Positions 10,905 through 23,060 of a stretch of DNA of 64,000 nt are shown here, piece after piece. A program made the translations under genes and the position numbers. The notes under the pieces are model-generated. The model had not been told where the DNA came from. It made no database searches and saw nothing but the letters and a program-made list of their open reading frames with translations. Source of the DNA: Leptasterias polaris (taxonomy: Eukaryota > Echinodermata > Asteroidea > Forcipulatida > Asteriidae); NCBI GenBank assembly GCA_037783415.1, contig JAZGTN010000022.1, forward strand, positions 1,674,001-1,738,000, written 5' to 3'. Numbering within the stretch: the stretch's first letter is position 1; every line of letters begins with the position of its first letter.

Positions 10905-11222
10905 GCATTGCATGTAGGCGTTCAACTTGCAGAAGAACTGCCCAAAGGGCCAGTAAGTCATCCCGTAGGTTACCGATGTCAGCGGGACGCAGATGACCAC
11001 AAAGATGATATCGCTGATGGCCACGTTCATGATATAAAAGTTGGTCACACTGCTCCTCATGTTACGGTAACGGAGCACGATGTAGATGACCAGGGCGTTG
11101 CCCACCACGGCCAGGACAGCAATGATGCCGAGAGTCAGGGGCACCAGGACCGCACTGGGTCCCAGTGATGCCGCCTCAACAGTAGCGTTACCATAGTACA
11201 TTGAAAAACTACCGCTCGACAT
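10905..11222 (-). CDS. Neuropeptide GPCR, first coding exon (partial)
   Basis: The exon encodes the first 106 residues of a rhodopsin-family receptor. The N-terminal tail is short, with an N-glycosylation site at Asn12 (N-A-T). TM1 (about residues 25-51) holds the VGNALVIY motif with Asn42 as N1.50. The loop RYRNMRSSVTN leads into TM2 (about 62-86) with Asp71 as D2.50 and Pro80. Then come Trp91-x-Phe-Gly and Cys98, the TM3 disulfide cysteine. The exon stops after Y-M-Q-C at a perfect GTAAGT donor, and 318 bp is exactly 106 codons, so the intron is phase 0. The start codon lies in a good context (GCCATGT). The nearest families by eye are kisspeptin, galanin and allatostatin-A receptors, which share V-T-N-F-Y-I in this region. 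The subfamily is an inference. TM3-TM7 are missing and should lie at lower coordinates or outside the window. Confidence 0.85.
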
Positions 11223-12120
11223 GGCTCCCTTTTTTGTAATTATTTCTATCTTGCGTTGAGTTTAAGGTCACAGGTGAAAGTGTGTAACCGTTAGTAGAAC
11301 AGTTCCCAATTTGGAGTTGCGAAGAGTAAACTGAACATTCTAAATCCTCGAGCAGGGAGGTTCGGAACTTTGTTGACACTTGCTAAAACGAAGAGTAGGA
11401 AGCCAGTGTAGGCGTTGTTGCATTTCGTTGTAGAGGAATCCACAATCCAATGAATAAGGCTCAGTGCCCAAAGAGCAAATGGCAAATCAGCGGCGAAGTC
11501 CTGGTTTCGCTATATCTGACAAGCGGGTCTGCTACGAGCAGTGCCGGCACCGTTGAGGGGAGAGTGGGAAGAGTTCATGGGGCATCTACGCCGCAATAAA
11601 CGGCACTCGTAATGCGCTCTCTAACATAACACACAATCTCAAAATCTCCCAATCAGCAGCTACACCGATACACATCTGGGATTACAATAGGTCATCTCTC
11701 GAGCTCGATAAGTGGATAAGTTCGGCAGGCGGAACGTCGCGGTTGAATCCTCAGCGGCGAGCGGCTCTAAAGGGGCTACTCTAGTCATGCGTGTTTAGAT
11801 CTAACCACACTCACTGATGAACATCAATTGCGTCCCAGCGTCTGCAGCCGACACTTGGTGCCTATTCTCATCAAACTGCTTCAGAGTGTGGACAAACTAG
11901 AGACAAAACAAGAATAAAGGAATTAGACAAATCTGATATTAACAAATGTCGTGCCTGAACAAACCGGACTGCAGAATTTTTTTTTCTTTTTTAATTTATT
12001 TATTGTTTTTCTGGCTGACGGATAAGAAAAAAAGAGAGTTAAAGTTGGATTGTAATTCGAACCTTTTGCGTGCTGCATGAACCCATAAATGCAACACGAC
12101 TCGTCACGCCACACTCAGGA
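11223..12120 (-). other. 5' flank / possible 5' UTR of the GPCR gene
   Basis: This stretch lies directly upstream of the receptor start codon. It is somewhat richer in CpG than the surroundings at 11500-11800. I cannot place a transcription start or a UTR intron from sequence alone. Confidence 0.3.
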
Positions 12121-12129
12121 CGAGTCGCG

Positions 12130-12200
12130 TGGTGTTCTACCCAGTTATTGGTCGTTAGGAATTTTTAGGCCCCGCCTCCTTGGTTTCCGAGTCGGTATTA
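12130..12200 (-). promoter_or_regulatory. Candidate proximal promoter of the GPCR gene
   Basis: Read on the minus strand there is a GC-box (GGAGGCGGGG), then about 20 bp later a CCAAT box (GACCAATAAC), both on the coding strand of the receptor about 0.9 kb upstream of its ATG. CCAAT and GC boxes are common proximal promoter elements. No TATA box or initiator was fixed. Confidence 0.3.
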
Positions 12201-12563
12201 AAACAAATCTGACAATTTCAGGAGATTTACTCAAGCTTATAGAGTGTATTTGAAAACACTCAGCGGCATGAATTGACGTGAGTAAATAGAATTAAGACTG
12301 TCGGCAAACGGTAAAATCGAGCCCAAATCTTAATGTATCACCGCATCGTTTCTTTTAACATCGTCATTGCACGTAGAACAAATTGATGATGGGAAATATT
12401 TGAAGACGCGATCTGTGGTGTTGATTTACGAATGCCGGCAGGGTTCCATGGCGTTGAGCGTATGTTTTGGTCATGTTGAGTGAGGAGAGTTCGGAGACTG
12501 CAAATCTTTGTTCTGTTTTGACATCGGTAATGGGGATTGGGGAACAGTAATTAGCGTCCTACT

Positions 12564-12700
12564 ACATGGCGCGTCGTGGCCGAGCGTTCCAGCGCATCGA
12601 ACCCACATTCTGGTTGCATTCTTGCGCCCTTGAGCAAGACACTCGACCATGATTGCGTGCCATCACCCAGGAGTAAATGGTACCTGCAAGGGTAGACATT
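12564..12700 (+). mobile_element. tRNA-derived SINE
   Basis: A pol III A-box-like TGGCCGAGCGT at 12577-12587 is followed about 25 bp later by a decayed B-box (GGTTGCATTC at 12612). Then comes a body with CCTTGAGCAAGACACT and ACCCAGGAGTAAATGG. A TGGCCGAG head is typical of Ser/Leu-type tRNAs, and a CCTTGAGCAAGACAC-like segment also follows the tRNA head of the 35 kb SINE. The 3' end is uncertain. Confidence 0.6.
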
Positions 12701-12869
12701 GTTGATTTGGGCGATTACCAAACTGTACGTTCGTTTGGTTGTCGGTGTTGCATACTCCTAGGAGAATGCTTAAGGAATGATGAACATGGGGGTAATGATA
12801 GCTTAGGCGCTTTGATCTTGGCTCAAAATTGCACATTATTTATAGAGGCTTCTGTTAACAATTTCAAGG

Positions 12870-13350
12870 TACAAATCTGCCAAATTTGATACTTTTTACA
12901 GAAATAACTGACGGTCATGGTGAGGAACTTCTCACAATCAAATGTGTATGCCTAAGATATTGTAATGTTTGAGAAATTTTGTAAACAAATTATTTTTGAT
13001 CTCGCGAGTCTTAAATATGATTTATGGAATAGCCAAAGCAGTGATGTGGTCTGTCACTATTTGCCTGTGACTCTGACGACCGACTGACGCGTTTATGTGT
13101 CTCCCAAACGCACAACTGTATGCAGTTTGTCAACCAATGGTGTCTGTACGCATGCGTGAATGTTGACTGCTGCTGCACAACATGATGAGAGAGATGTCCA
13201 ATATGTAAGAATTTACAAACAATCATTAAACACATTCACGTTCACAGGTTTGTTATTTCATGTATATGTTGGGTCACACAGAGTGCGGATACTGTTCTTT
13301 GAAAATGTACCAACGCTGTCCGCAGGCTTTTCACGATTTCTGATATGATT
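12870..13350 (+). mobile_element. TTAA-type MITE, copy A
   Basis: Diverged copy of the family defined best at 21912-22272. Diagnostic pieces are GGTCATGGTGAGGAACTTCT, a CTCGCGAG block, ACTCTGACGACCGACTGA and CACAGGTTTGTTATTTCATG, ending GTACCAACGCTGTCCG. The middle includes unrelated sequence (13090-13190). Confidence 0.6.
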
Positions 13351-13775
13351 GTCTAATACCATTAGAACATAGAACAAATGATGCCCCTCTATAGCCTAAC
13401 CCAATCAACGCAGCCTGGTATGCTATGTGCCCTTGAGTTTATGTTCCTTCGTCAATTTACAAACCTGATCAGATAGTACAATATACCTTTATAATTCCAC
13501 CAACATCTTGGTCATGTTTCTTGTATCCAATAACTATAATAAATTCTAACAGCCATTGGCCCCAAAAGGAACCAGACTAAAATGTTCTTTCAGCCTCGGT
13601 TTGGTTATATTGATTTGAATGGATGAAAATCAAGATGGCTGCACCTTGATAAAGGTCTATAATAAATATCGATATGGTTTAGCTTTCACTGTTAAGTTGT
13701 ATACAGTTGGCATCGACTGGTATTATGGGTATTATTTCCTTGTGAAGCAGTTTCAGATGAAATGATTGGCTTAAA

Positions 13776-14135
13776 AATCACAAATACAACATTGGTAGTT
13801 GTCAAAGACAAGTATCCAAACTTGATGTGACCCAACATAAACATGAAACAACAAGCCTGTGAAAGTTTAAGCTAATTCAGTCTTCGGAGTCTTGATAAAA
13901 CAGTTGAAAACCCCATTATATATTTTCACTGTTTTCAAACATCTGATTTTATCACGCGTGATTAAGACTATAATTGTTTTACTCATTTCCTAAAAGCCTC
14001 AGCATTTCAAGCAAAACTATTCCAAGGGAGGTTTTCCACCATGACCATCTTTATACAATGTAAGTTACGTGCAAATCCGTGTGAACATTTATACTTTCAA
14101 TCTTACCAATCTTTCAAGCTGTACACACCCTTTAT
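13776..14135 (-). mobile_element. TTAA-type MITE, copy B
   Basis: Inverted copy: ACATTGGTAGTTGTCAAAGA, CAAGCCTGTGAAAGTTTAAG, TCTTCGGAGTCTTG, ATCACGCGTGATT and TTTTCCACCATGACCATCTT appear in the reversed order expected. It faces copy A across about 430 bp. Confidence 0.65.
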
Positions 14136-14275
14136 CTAGTAGCCATTATGCTTTTTGAAATTTCAAGCAAACGTTCGACTGACTCAACGGTGTACATCCA
14201 TTCAACCTTTCCAAGATGTAAATGAAACTCCAACTTGGTAAAAACTGAATAGACAAGAGCAACTTTGCAATGTTT

Positions 14276-14289
14276 CCCCCCCCCCCCCC
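14276..14289. repeat. Poly-C run (14 C)
   Basis: Fourteen consecutive C, followed by a shorter C-rich stretch. Confidence 0.9.
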
Positions 14290-14665
14290 TTCCCACCCCC
14301 GAAAAAGCTTGACTGCCTATTCAGCAAATCCAATCGAGCAATCACGTTGCGTGCTTTTTAATAAAACCGTCTGTCCGAATTGAAATCTCTGTCGTTAGGT
14401 CGCCATGTACTTTAATGGTTTCTTGGCGAGCAGACGTCTATATTGGTAAAGATATATGATACAGTCATACGTCTCAGTTCAAACATGCGTCCGTTGACTC
14501 AAAAGTGCAGCGAAAATATCATAAAATAAAACTTTGAAGGAATCAAATTTCCTCGTATGTGTGCTGCGCACAGTCCTAAATTAAGATTGGTTTTTAATGA
14601 CTCTCAGATTGATGTGACGTGACCTCGCGAGCATTGCTAATACAGCATCTAGTTGATTAATGACA

Positions 14666-14750
14666 TTTCCGAATAATATGACAAATCTTCAGAACACACT
14701 TTACATTCAATGTAAAGTATGTTCTGAAGATTTGTCATATTATTCGGAAA
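14666..14750. repeat. Near-perfect 85-bp palindrome
   Basis: Arms of 41 bp (14666-14706 and 14710-14750) are complementary with a single mismatch around the loop TCA. The outer end is TTTCCGAATAATATGAC and its complement, and the inner end is CTTTACAT / ATGTAAAG. The right arm runs directly into nine C. Such a young, tight hairpin may be a small MITE or the product of template switching. It would form a long RNA hairpin if transcribed. Confidence 0.9.
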
Positions 14751-14759
14751 CCCCCCCCC

Positions 14760-17003
14760 TCTCAAATTCAAATTATTTTGGGGGGCAAAAACACTATAAT
14801 ATAAAGACGTAGCAAAAGTAAAAAAATAAAAAAATGCAAAATATGAAAGCTCTAGGCTACATCCTGTATACGCATCGAATTAAGAGACAGAAATAAATCT
14901 ATGAAGCACGGGGTTGTATATGAAGCGGACGCACTATCATCCCAAGAGGTAACGGTAGGTCCCAAGCTGCGTAAAAGCTTCTCTATTTGTTTTTCAACTT
15001 GAGCAAGTTAAAGGGAGGATAAACCTTTGGTAATTACTCAATTAAACAAATAATGACCATAAAAACTTACTTGTTAAGAAGCACTGCAGCTGTTGATAAT
15101 GTACTTCATAAGAGGTTCCCGTCATGGAATGTGGTTTTAGAGAAAGTACTATTCAAAAACATTTTTGTCTGAAAAACCTTTCATGCATGAAACTATTTCT
15201 CAGATTGTGTATTCTAATTACGGATCATTCTTCCCGCGTGGACCTAAGCGTTCCAGATTTTCGGAGATATCTCAAAATCGTTTTATGTTTGTTTAACCTA
15301 CTGTGTTGATTGTAGCTTGGGTCCTTCATACTTTCAACGAACCCCATCTACAATCAACATAATACAAGGGGGCCAAACACGACAAGCTGTGCTTCTTACG
15401 GACCCCTTCCACTTCCAAGCTTCTTGTATTTATATTTTCCTCTGCATTATGTATTTACACCTTCATTCTTTCTGTATAGATTGTAAACTTTCTTGTGTTT
15501 GGATTTGGAAATAAAATTTAGTTAATAACTTGATACGATACAAAAACACTCAAAGTTTACACCATTTTACACATTTGTGTTGTTTCAACACCATTATGAT
15601 GTTAATTGTTGGGTTTTTTTCTTAGGTCTATGTGTGACAATACCAATGGTGTCAATTTTAACACCCCAGTTTTGTTTGCAGTGTAGTGCTCATCACACGA
15701 CAGTGTAAAGTGGAATCAAAACTAGTATTCCTTATCTCCGATGCAATAATTACATCGATTTTATATCATGCTATGAATTTATAAACAAGCAGACTTTATA
15801 GTCTTACATTCGATTTGTTTGCAAAATGCTCCTTAAAATAAGCTGGATTTAGGAAAAATATAATCTACGTTATGATAATAATGAAATATGATTTATCTTT
15901 TATATGGATACACAAAAGCCATTTGTTCGGCTGCACGTATACTTTTATAATCTGGTGCTGAGGGAGTGACTCAATGATTAACGTAGATTTGTTGCCTTTT
16001 TTAAAGGCCCCGTCAATTCATTCGTGACGAACAGGTGTAAGAACGATACAACTAACGTACTTACTCATACAAAGGTTTAACTTAATCAGAAATGTTTTCC
16101 CCATTCTGGTGAGTCAATGTTCTGTTAATTGAATGAGCAGTCACAGAAGAAGAATTCACATTCAATAATAATGTTGTTAATTTAAGTTTAAAATGTAGTT
16201 AGATTAAATAATTTTACACTGTGCTGTTAGAAAACGTTTTCCTTCTGATTAGGGCACCTGCATGATCTCAAGTCTTCTACACGGCAAGAAATATACTTGT
16301 TTTAACAAAAATCGCACATTCTTCACATTTTAATGTTAAAATTAAATGTTTTAATTACGTCGGCTGCATATTTCAAACCTCAGCAAGGGAACAAAATAGG
16401 TCCGAAAGTTCAAACACAGCTCTGCTTACGTTACTGTCGATAAAAGGGTGCTTTGAGACGCCCTTTCGAGTATGATGACAAAGCACTCAATAAAAACTAT
16501 TATTATTTCATGATATCCCAACATTCAAAAGCAAGATACCATTTTCCTAATTGAAAGCATTATTGCACTTCTTTGCTTTTTTCTCATATACAGCAATCTA
16601 CAGACCCGTTTTTTTTTAAACGCTACTTTACCAAGTGTGGATCAGAGAACAAAAGAGGTCCTCATTATATAGGGACTTAAAACACTATAATGTGGACTTA
16701 CAAACGTCCACACAGTGTTTTTACAGTGTATAAGAAAATAATGTTCTTGAAGTATACAGAACAAAGAAATTTCCATAGAGCGAGTGCAATACAGAGCTGT
16801 GTGTATGTGTTTTATTCATTTGTCATTTATGTCTTTGTTTATGTATTTCTTTTTATGTTTTTCTCTTGAGTGGAGTTATACGACTCCGTTTATTTCACAC
16901 TCCAAAAATGTATTTATTTATTAATTAATTTATTTAATTATTGATTGATTTATTTATTTATTTATTGTTATAATTATTATTATTTTATTGGGTGTTTTTT
17001 TTT
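14760..17003. other. Mostly unrecognised; one diffuse repeat
   Basis: At about 15543-15690 a TTTACACC...GGTGTTGAAACAACAC-like segment ending TTTGCAGTGTAG resembles common marine repeat ends that start TACACTGCAAA, but I could not define its borders. At 16684-16722 a weak hairpin (AACACT...GTGGAC / GTCCAC...AGTGTT) is visible. TTTA/TTAT microsatellite sequence lies at 16910-16985. Confidence 0.35.
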
Positions 17004-17929
17004 GGGGGGGGGTAGGCTCTTGAGAGACCCACAATCTAGTTCATTGGAATGAAGGTATACTTGACTCGACATTTTACTGTGCCATCCATTAATGATGAGG
17101 TACATACACTCTAAGATCTTACTTAGATTGCTATTGGCTAATCAGAGATCACTATAATCGGGGATCCAATTACTAAAACACATAATAAATGATTCCTACA
17201 ATCTAGATTTCTACAACAACAACAAACACGTTCGGAAACAACAATGGCAGATGACCGAGGTATACGTGTGGTATCATTTTGAACCTCAAATCTTTCACAA
17301 GGTGTTCCTACAAGATCCCAACGCCATGCTGGCTGGTGTCTATAGACAAACCCAATTATAGAACGCAGCAACAGCAGTAGCTCATCAAAACTTTCCATAA
17401 TAAAAGGCTACTTTGGCGTGTAATGTGTGATAAACTTGATAAAACAACCGCGTGAGATACTCATCTGTAGTGCTGTGCGTTAATTATTCCGTGGGCCAGA
17501 AAGGTTTTTTGTCTTTCTTTTTTTCTTCTTCAGGACCCAAGGCGATTGGAGTACCTTTAGCAAGTGTTGTAAGCGTTGCAAGTGCATCAATTGAAACCCC
17601 CTCGTGTTTTTCCAGATGAGGCGAAGCTTCTGGTCACTGCGCTGCTGTCTTTGGTGAAAAGGTTGAAGGTCGTGTGACTGCTTTGTGGTTCAGGACCCTA
17701 ACAGTTTATTTCATTTGGAAGATGTGAACAGTTTGGTCGGAAAGATTTATTTACCAACAATGTCTTTTGAAGGCGCAACAAGTGTTTCCCACTATGGCCG
17801 GACCAATTCATCCCGAATGTTTTGGAAGATATTACAAATTTTAGTCTGAAATATTGTATTTTATGAAGTTTATACTAGAACCATTTTTGTGTGTGAAATA
17901 TTTGCCTCTAAAATGGTGTCATATTTGAT
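17004..17929. other. No recognised feature
   Basis: A run of nine G opens the interval. A minus-strand open frame (17138-17398) shows no motif. Confidence 0.3.
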
Positions 17930-18183
17930 AAATCTTTATCTGAAAATCAAAAATCAAAAACAAATGCAAAATCTGATTTCTGTTGTTACAACCCAAATTA
18001 AGGACAATTTGAAAATGCTTAATTTTTTTTTTTTTTTTTATTTTTTTAAATTTATTGTTTTACTGTTTTCTCCTGACTCACAACGGATTAAGCAAAACTA
18101 TTCACAGGTGTGTTATTTCATGTACATGGTTGATCACAAAAAACATGAACACTGTCTGAAACAATAAGTTATAATACACTTAA
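17930..18183 (+). mobile_element. TTAA-type MITE, copy C
   Basis: Contains CTGATTTCTGTTGTTACAAC, ACTGTTTTCTCCTGACTCAC, CAGGTGTGTTATTTCATGTA and AACATGAACACTGTCTG, ending at TTAA (18180-18183). It aligns best by eye with the 48742-49187 copy. The left end is missing or diverged. Confidence 0.65.
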
Positions 18184-20040
18184 TAATGATTACGATTGCT
18201 AAAAAAAAAGAGAAAAAAAGTTGTATGTGCTTACAAAAACAAAAAGAATAGAAATTCTCACCCAAATATTCTCCAACCTATTCAGGCTTTAAACTTAAGA
18301 ACCGCTAAGCCTCTCGTACAAGAAGCAAGCATGCGTATGACATCCCGGATAGGTAAATGGCACATTTAAAAGAAGAAAAAAATTGTTGTAACACGCGATG
18401 GGATGTGCCTGAAACCGCTTCTCAAGAAATTAATTGACACGGAGAAGGACGAGCCTTTTAGGCTGTGACGGCTGACAACTAATTGACTGAAGAACGACGC
18501 TGGGAAAACAGTTTTACGTGACAGTGTTATCGGCCTGATGACGCGCACTCAATACACACAGCAGTTAGTCGAGGTACTTTTATCTTTTTGACTTGTTGAG
18601 AATCCCCTGGAGTATACAATCAGTAAAAATCGGAGAAATCCTCAAAGTTCTTCTTCATTTTCTTTTACTAATTCAAACACGTTAGCACATACAATACAAT
18701 ATCGGTCACCCTTTAAATCAAATAGCAAAAATGGAGGCATTTGATGCCAAACATTAAGGTGAAGACGAAGAAAACAATTGTGACATTGATATATAGTCTG
18801 CATACATCATCTAAAGAGTTTGGTATACAACTCTCAGGAAGTATATGAAAGCTGATAAAGATCCAACGTTTCGATTTGCAGACTTGTATTACCGAAGCTT
18901 TTTTCTAGTCAACCCGGCCGTTTCAGCAGTGAACTATGAGACAAAATAAATGCACTGTTCCTACGGCTGTAACCAAACTACGAGAATCGAGACGCGAGCC
19001 GTCGAGAGGTTCGACATTTAAGAAGCTGCGATATTAAGACGAAATCCTCAATAAAAATAATATATATATGTATGTATAAAATTAGTAGGGTAGATGGTAG
19101 CTTTCGATCCAAACTGGATCAAAAACATATATCCATTTATAGCAAAAAGAGGAGCAAAGGATTAGGGGAAGGTATCCAGAAAAAAGCGGGAAGATTATAG
19201 CCAATCAAAGTTATTAATTTACAGACAATGGGTTGGCTAAGAACAATCAGAGTAAAGTAGTGAGGACAAAGGATGGTCAGTGTGAAAAGGGTGGATTACT
19301 GGACCATAAAGGTGGTAACTGCATTCTGGGTATAACAATGCGGGAAGCATGAAAGGGTAGGATTAGAGGGCAAGTTTTATCAAGATAATGCAACTCACAA
19401 TAGGGGGCAAGACAAAAATAACTAGTGAAGAAAGTTGAGTAAGCAACAAGAAAATTATGTGAATAGGAATGTAATTCTAGAAGATTATAACCAGTGTATA
19501 AGATGAAATGTAAGAAATTAAAAGTAGGCAAGAGGAACCTGCGGAGAGAGCGGGTTCTTAAATACTCTGCAAAAGGAATAGGTTATTAGCGGGTTGATTT
19601 TAAACAACTTGTTGAGAGAAAGAAGAGTAAAAATAAACCAGTAGAGAGAAAAGGTTAATTACAGTGAACGTATTTATATTGCATCAACAAAATAAGCAAG
19701 CAAAATAAGTGATGGGAAGTTATTTAACACCAGTGTTTATGTTAAGTCCAAAGGGTTGGACTGTCTTAATTTGGTGAATTTATATGTATGTATATATGTA
19801 TCTTATATGAATAGAGACATCGTTTGGTAGACCCGCTTCAATGAAAGTTAACTCTCTGTGAATCAAGATGAAGCAAAACATTTCGGTTGAATAGTGAAGA
19901 ATATAAACTGTGCTAGCCGGTGTATTTAATTTATATGAATCAATACAAAGTAAAGCACGGGTGATGTTTGCAAAACTCCTTTAATTGTGAGTTCGCTCTA
20001 GCTTTGAAAACAAAAAAGTACGTCAGTGAATATACAAAGT
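18184..20040. other. No recognised feature
   Basis: Purine-rich on the plus strand at 19080-19640, which opens a pyrimidine-rich minus-strand frame without motifs. No exon or repeat could be supported. Confidence 0.3.
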
Positions 20041-20044
20041 ACAA

Positions 20045-20495
20045 CAGTGGTTTATGCCTTCTATAGGGGGCGGGGTCACGGGGGACACGGGGGACACGGA
20101 GTCACGTGTTTCTGTAGTAATACCCGCGACACCCCCCCCCCCCCCCCCTGCATGTGCCTGCAACCTCGTGTGCCCCCTCACTGTGTGCCCCCCCCCCCCC
20201 ATTTGCGACCTTGGCTTTTGTGATTAAAAACCAGAAAACTAAGCTTTAATGTGACCAATTCAATGTTTTTAAAACTACTTGTTTCATCTACACGCACACA
20301 ATCATTTATTTGTTTTTACACCCACATCAGATTATTCTATTTCTTTTAAGGCATAACAAGAGTGATGAAAAAATTTGCTTGAGAGAAATACAAACGGAAA
20401 CTACAGTTTTATTTGACCACTGAAGTCCCCCCGCCCCCCTCCCCCTCCCCAAAAAATGGTGCATCCCTTTGTGCCCCCTAAAAGTTCAACCTAGT
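20045..20495 (-). mobile_element. Poly-C-bearing TIR-less repeat, copy 1
   Basis: Read on the minus strand this matches 59632-60012. Shared pieces are AACTTTTAGGGGGCAC, GGGATGCACCATTTTTTGG, a G-rich run, GTGGTCAAATAAAACTGTAG and TTTCCGTTTGTATT. The other end is G/C-rich and reads CAGTGGTTTATGCC on the plus strand, like CAGTGGCGTAAGTGG of the 59.6 kb copy. It contains C runs of 17 (20132-20148) and 13 (20188-20200). No coding sequence. Confidence 0.6.
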
Positions 20496-21911
20496 TTCGA
20501 CGATGGAGGTTATGATATGACATTGTTTTTTGAAAATCGTAAATCTAGTGTGACTTGGCGGAGAACTTTAACAAACATGGCTATTGCCGTGCCTTTCAGC
20601 TTTAAATTAAAACAACAGGTTTCTGTTGACTCTCGTTCCTTGTCCTTCGACAACCTCTTCATTCAGAGCGGGGGAAAATCCCATCTAAGATGCATCTGCC
20701 GCCTGACAGCTTTCACAATAACCTGGAATATCCAAGTACTTTATGATTATTACGCCAATAGATTGTGCAAGTCTCGCGCGTATCGAACACGAGAAAACAA
20801 TTGAAACGAAGACTTCCATTTTTCTATTAAATCAAATCTTATTTTTCAATTGTATTTACACAAAATTCTTGTAACTATAGCTACGAATAGTATAATACAT
20901 TGTTTTAAATACAAAAACGTGTTAAAGACCGGCGAGAACGAAAATGGCAACATGCTAATTTGTTTTGTCATTCTTTCAATCAGTAAGGAAACTAAATTCA
21001 GACGTGAGATTAATAAGATTTTAAATGTAACAAAAACATTCAAATTGAAAACTCTTTCTTCGCTGATTTTCAGAAAGATTCACGAAAAACCCTTCACGTC
21101 ATCAATTGTGGTAGGTCACTTGTGTGAGCCTCGTTTTTGTACAGCCAGTTTGTGGCAACATGGAGGTTATAACAAAGCAAATCCCATCATAGATGACGTC
21201 AAGTTGTCATTTTGACGCACGCCGTCAACGGCAAAAGCGGAGCTAGTTTTTGAAAAACTTGGTCGATAAAGACGAACAATTCGGAAGTGTAAAGTTATAA
21301 AAATGTACAACTAAATGGTGAACAAACACATTATAAACAAATTTGAATAGCATTCCTGCAAATAACTTTAGCTCAAGTGGCTATTTTCAATTAACATTGA
21401 AACAGAAGTAAAACTTGAGACCAGGATTCTGATTTTGTAGAAACCCCATTTCCGAATCACGTCCCAATGTGTGCTACCACTACATAGGTTTAATGGTGAC
21501 ACAAACGTCAGTTTGGTAAAATTCTTAATTGTTTACAAGCAACCGGAGGTCAAACCTTATTATCAGCTTTTCTTTGTTGATTTGTTAAACTTATTTTCAC
21601 TTTCATGTTATTTCATGGATTTCTTTTTACTTTCCTAACATTACAATATAGGGCCTTACTGCTATAGTCATTTGTTAAATTAAGGTATTTGAAAATACAA
21701 AATAAAACACACACAAAACAGAATCTCGCACACATAAAACTCATGGTTTGGATCAACAATTATTCCCGGAAATTTGAATATGTGCGAAACTTGCACAGTA
21801 TATAGAGGAATGTCCTTCCTCTATCGGATCCCCCCGTTGTAGGGTAACGTTCGTATGCTTGTGTTATCTTAAGAAGTCCCAACTGACCAGTACAAAAACT
21901 GAACGTGTTGT
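20496..21911. other. No recognised feature
   Basis: Overlapping open frames at 20469-20804 and 20850-21215 are AT-biased and lack motifs or splice support. Confidence 0.3.
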
Positions 21912-22272
21912 TTAAAGGCCTGTACACTATTGGTAAGATCGAAAAACACAAATGTTCACAGATTCACACATAACTTACATGATTTAAAGTAAGTAATGGT
22001 AGAAAGGGTTCCTTAAAATATTTCTGCCTAAAATGCTATCGTTTCTGAGAAATGAGTAAAACAATAGTTTTTATCGCGCGCGATAATAAACTCGACGTTT
22101 GAAAAACAGAAAACACATAAGGTCTCTTTTCACTATTTTCTCGTGACCTCGATGACAATTGAGCTCAAATTTTCACAGGTTTGTTATTTCATGTATGTGG
22201 TTGATTACACAAAACATGAACACTGTCTGTAATTATTTTGTCAGCTCTGCCAATCCTGTATAATACCTTTAA
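21912..22272 (+). mobile_element. TTAA-type MITE, copy D (best preserved ends)
   Basis: TTAA at 21912-21915 and at 22269-22272 bracket a 361-bp element. The left end AAGGCCTGTACACTATTGGT is a partial complement of the right end GCCAATCCTGTATAATACCT. Internally there is TTTCTGAGAAATGAGTAAAA, a CGCGCGCGAT block, TTTCTCGTGACCTCGATGAC and CACAGGTTTGTTATTTCATG. TTAA duplication with a short TIR is the hallmark of piggyBac-type elements, so this is probably a non-autonomous piggyBac-like MITE. I associate this family with starfish genomes from memory only. Confidence 0.8.
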
Positions 22273-22794
22273 GAAGCTGCCACTCCGTGGAGATTAGAGA
22301 AGACGTTGTATTACCATTGAATACGGGATGTAATTACTTTGAGAACCCCTCAAATTAGGAATCAAGATTGAAAAAAAAAACTAAGCGAAACAGACGCGCT
22401 AGTGGGAAATGTTCATTAATTCAGTTGAGATGTAAAGTTAATTATACGGCGTAGTTTTGAATGGTTAAAACTGACGAGATATTTTCTTATGATGTTGTCG
22501 CATAAGAAGTATAAAAAAAATATATATATAAAAAATAGTAATAACACAAAATCTAATTAATCCAAGACTGTTCTTCGAAATTATTTGTCGTGGGAATTAA
22601 ACAAAATTCGAAGCAGTGATAGCTGCACTGTGGACAATCACTTATCTTATGATGTTTCGCTCACTTATCTATTATCTCACAGAACCAACTCCTTAACTCT
22701 GCAAGTTGATTTATAATGAAATGTTCAACCGTTCCTTGATGAAAGCAAATGGACTACAATGGCAATTCTCAGAGACCGGTGTCTGAGACTCTTT

Positions 22795-23060
22795 ATGCGG
22801 CCCAAATACATACACAAAATAACAAACCTGTTGACATTTAATTAAGCTCAATCGGTAATCCCGAGTTACGAGAAAATAGTTTTTTTAAAATCCTGTACAA
22901 GTTTTTATTGTTTTCAAAAACCAGAGTTTGGTCTCGCGAGATCAAAACTAATTCCTCAAAAGCATTTCAGGAAAAATTATTTCAAAGGAAGTTTTCCACC
23001 AGTCTTTATCCCATCTAAGTTATGTGCAAATCTGCGAACCTTTTTTCCTTCAGTTTCAAT
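22795..23060 (-). mobile_element. TTAA-type MITE, copy E
   Basis: Inverted relative to copy D: AATAACAAACCTGTTGAC, AAGCTCAATCGGTAATCC, GGTCTCGCGAGATCAAAA and GGAAGTTTTCCACCAG. Ends are not resolved. It forms a convergent pair with copy D about 520 bp away. Confidence 0.6.

Noticed and set aside
20026..20223. Gly/Pro/Cys-rich 65-codon frame
   Set aside because: Produced by G- and C-rich simple sequence of a dispersed repeat.
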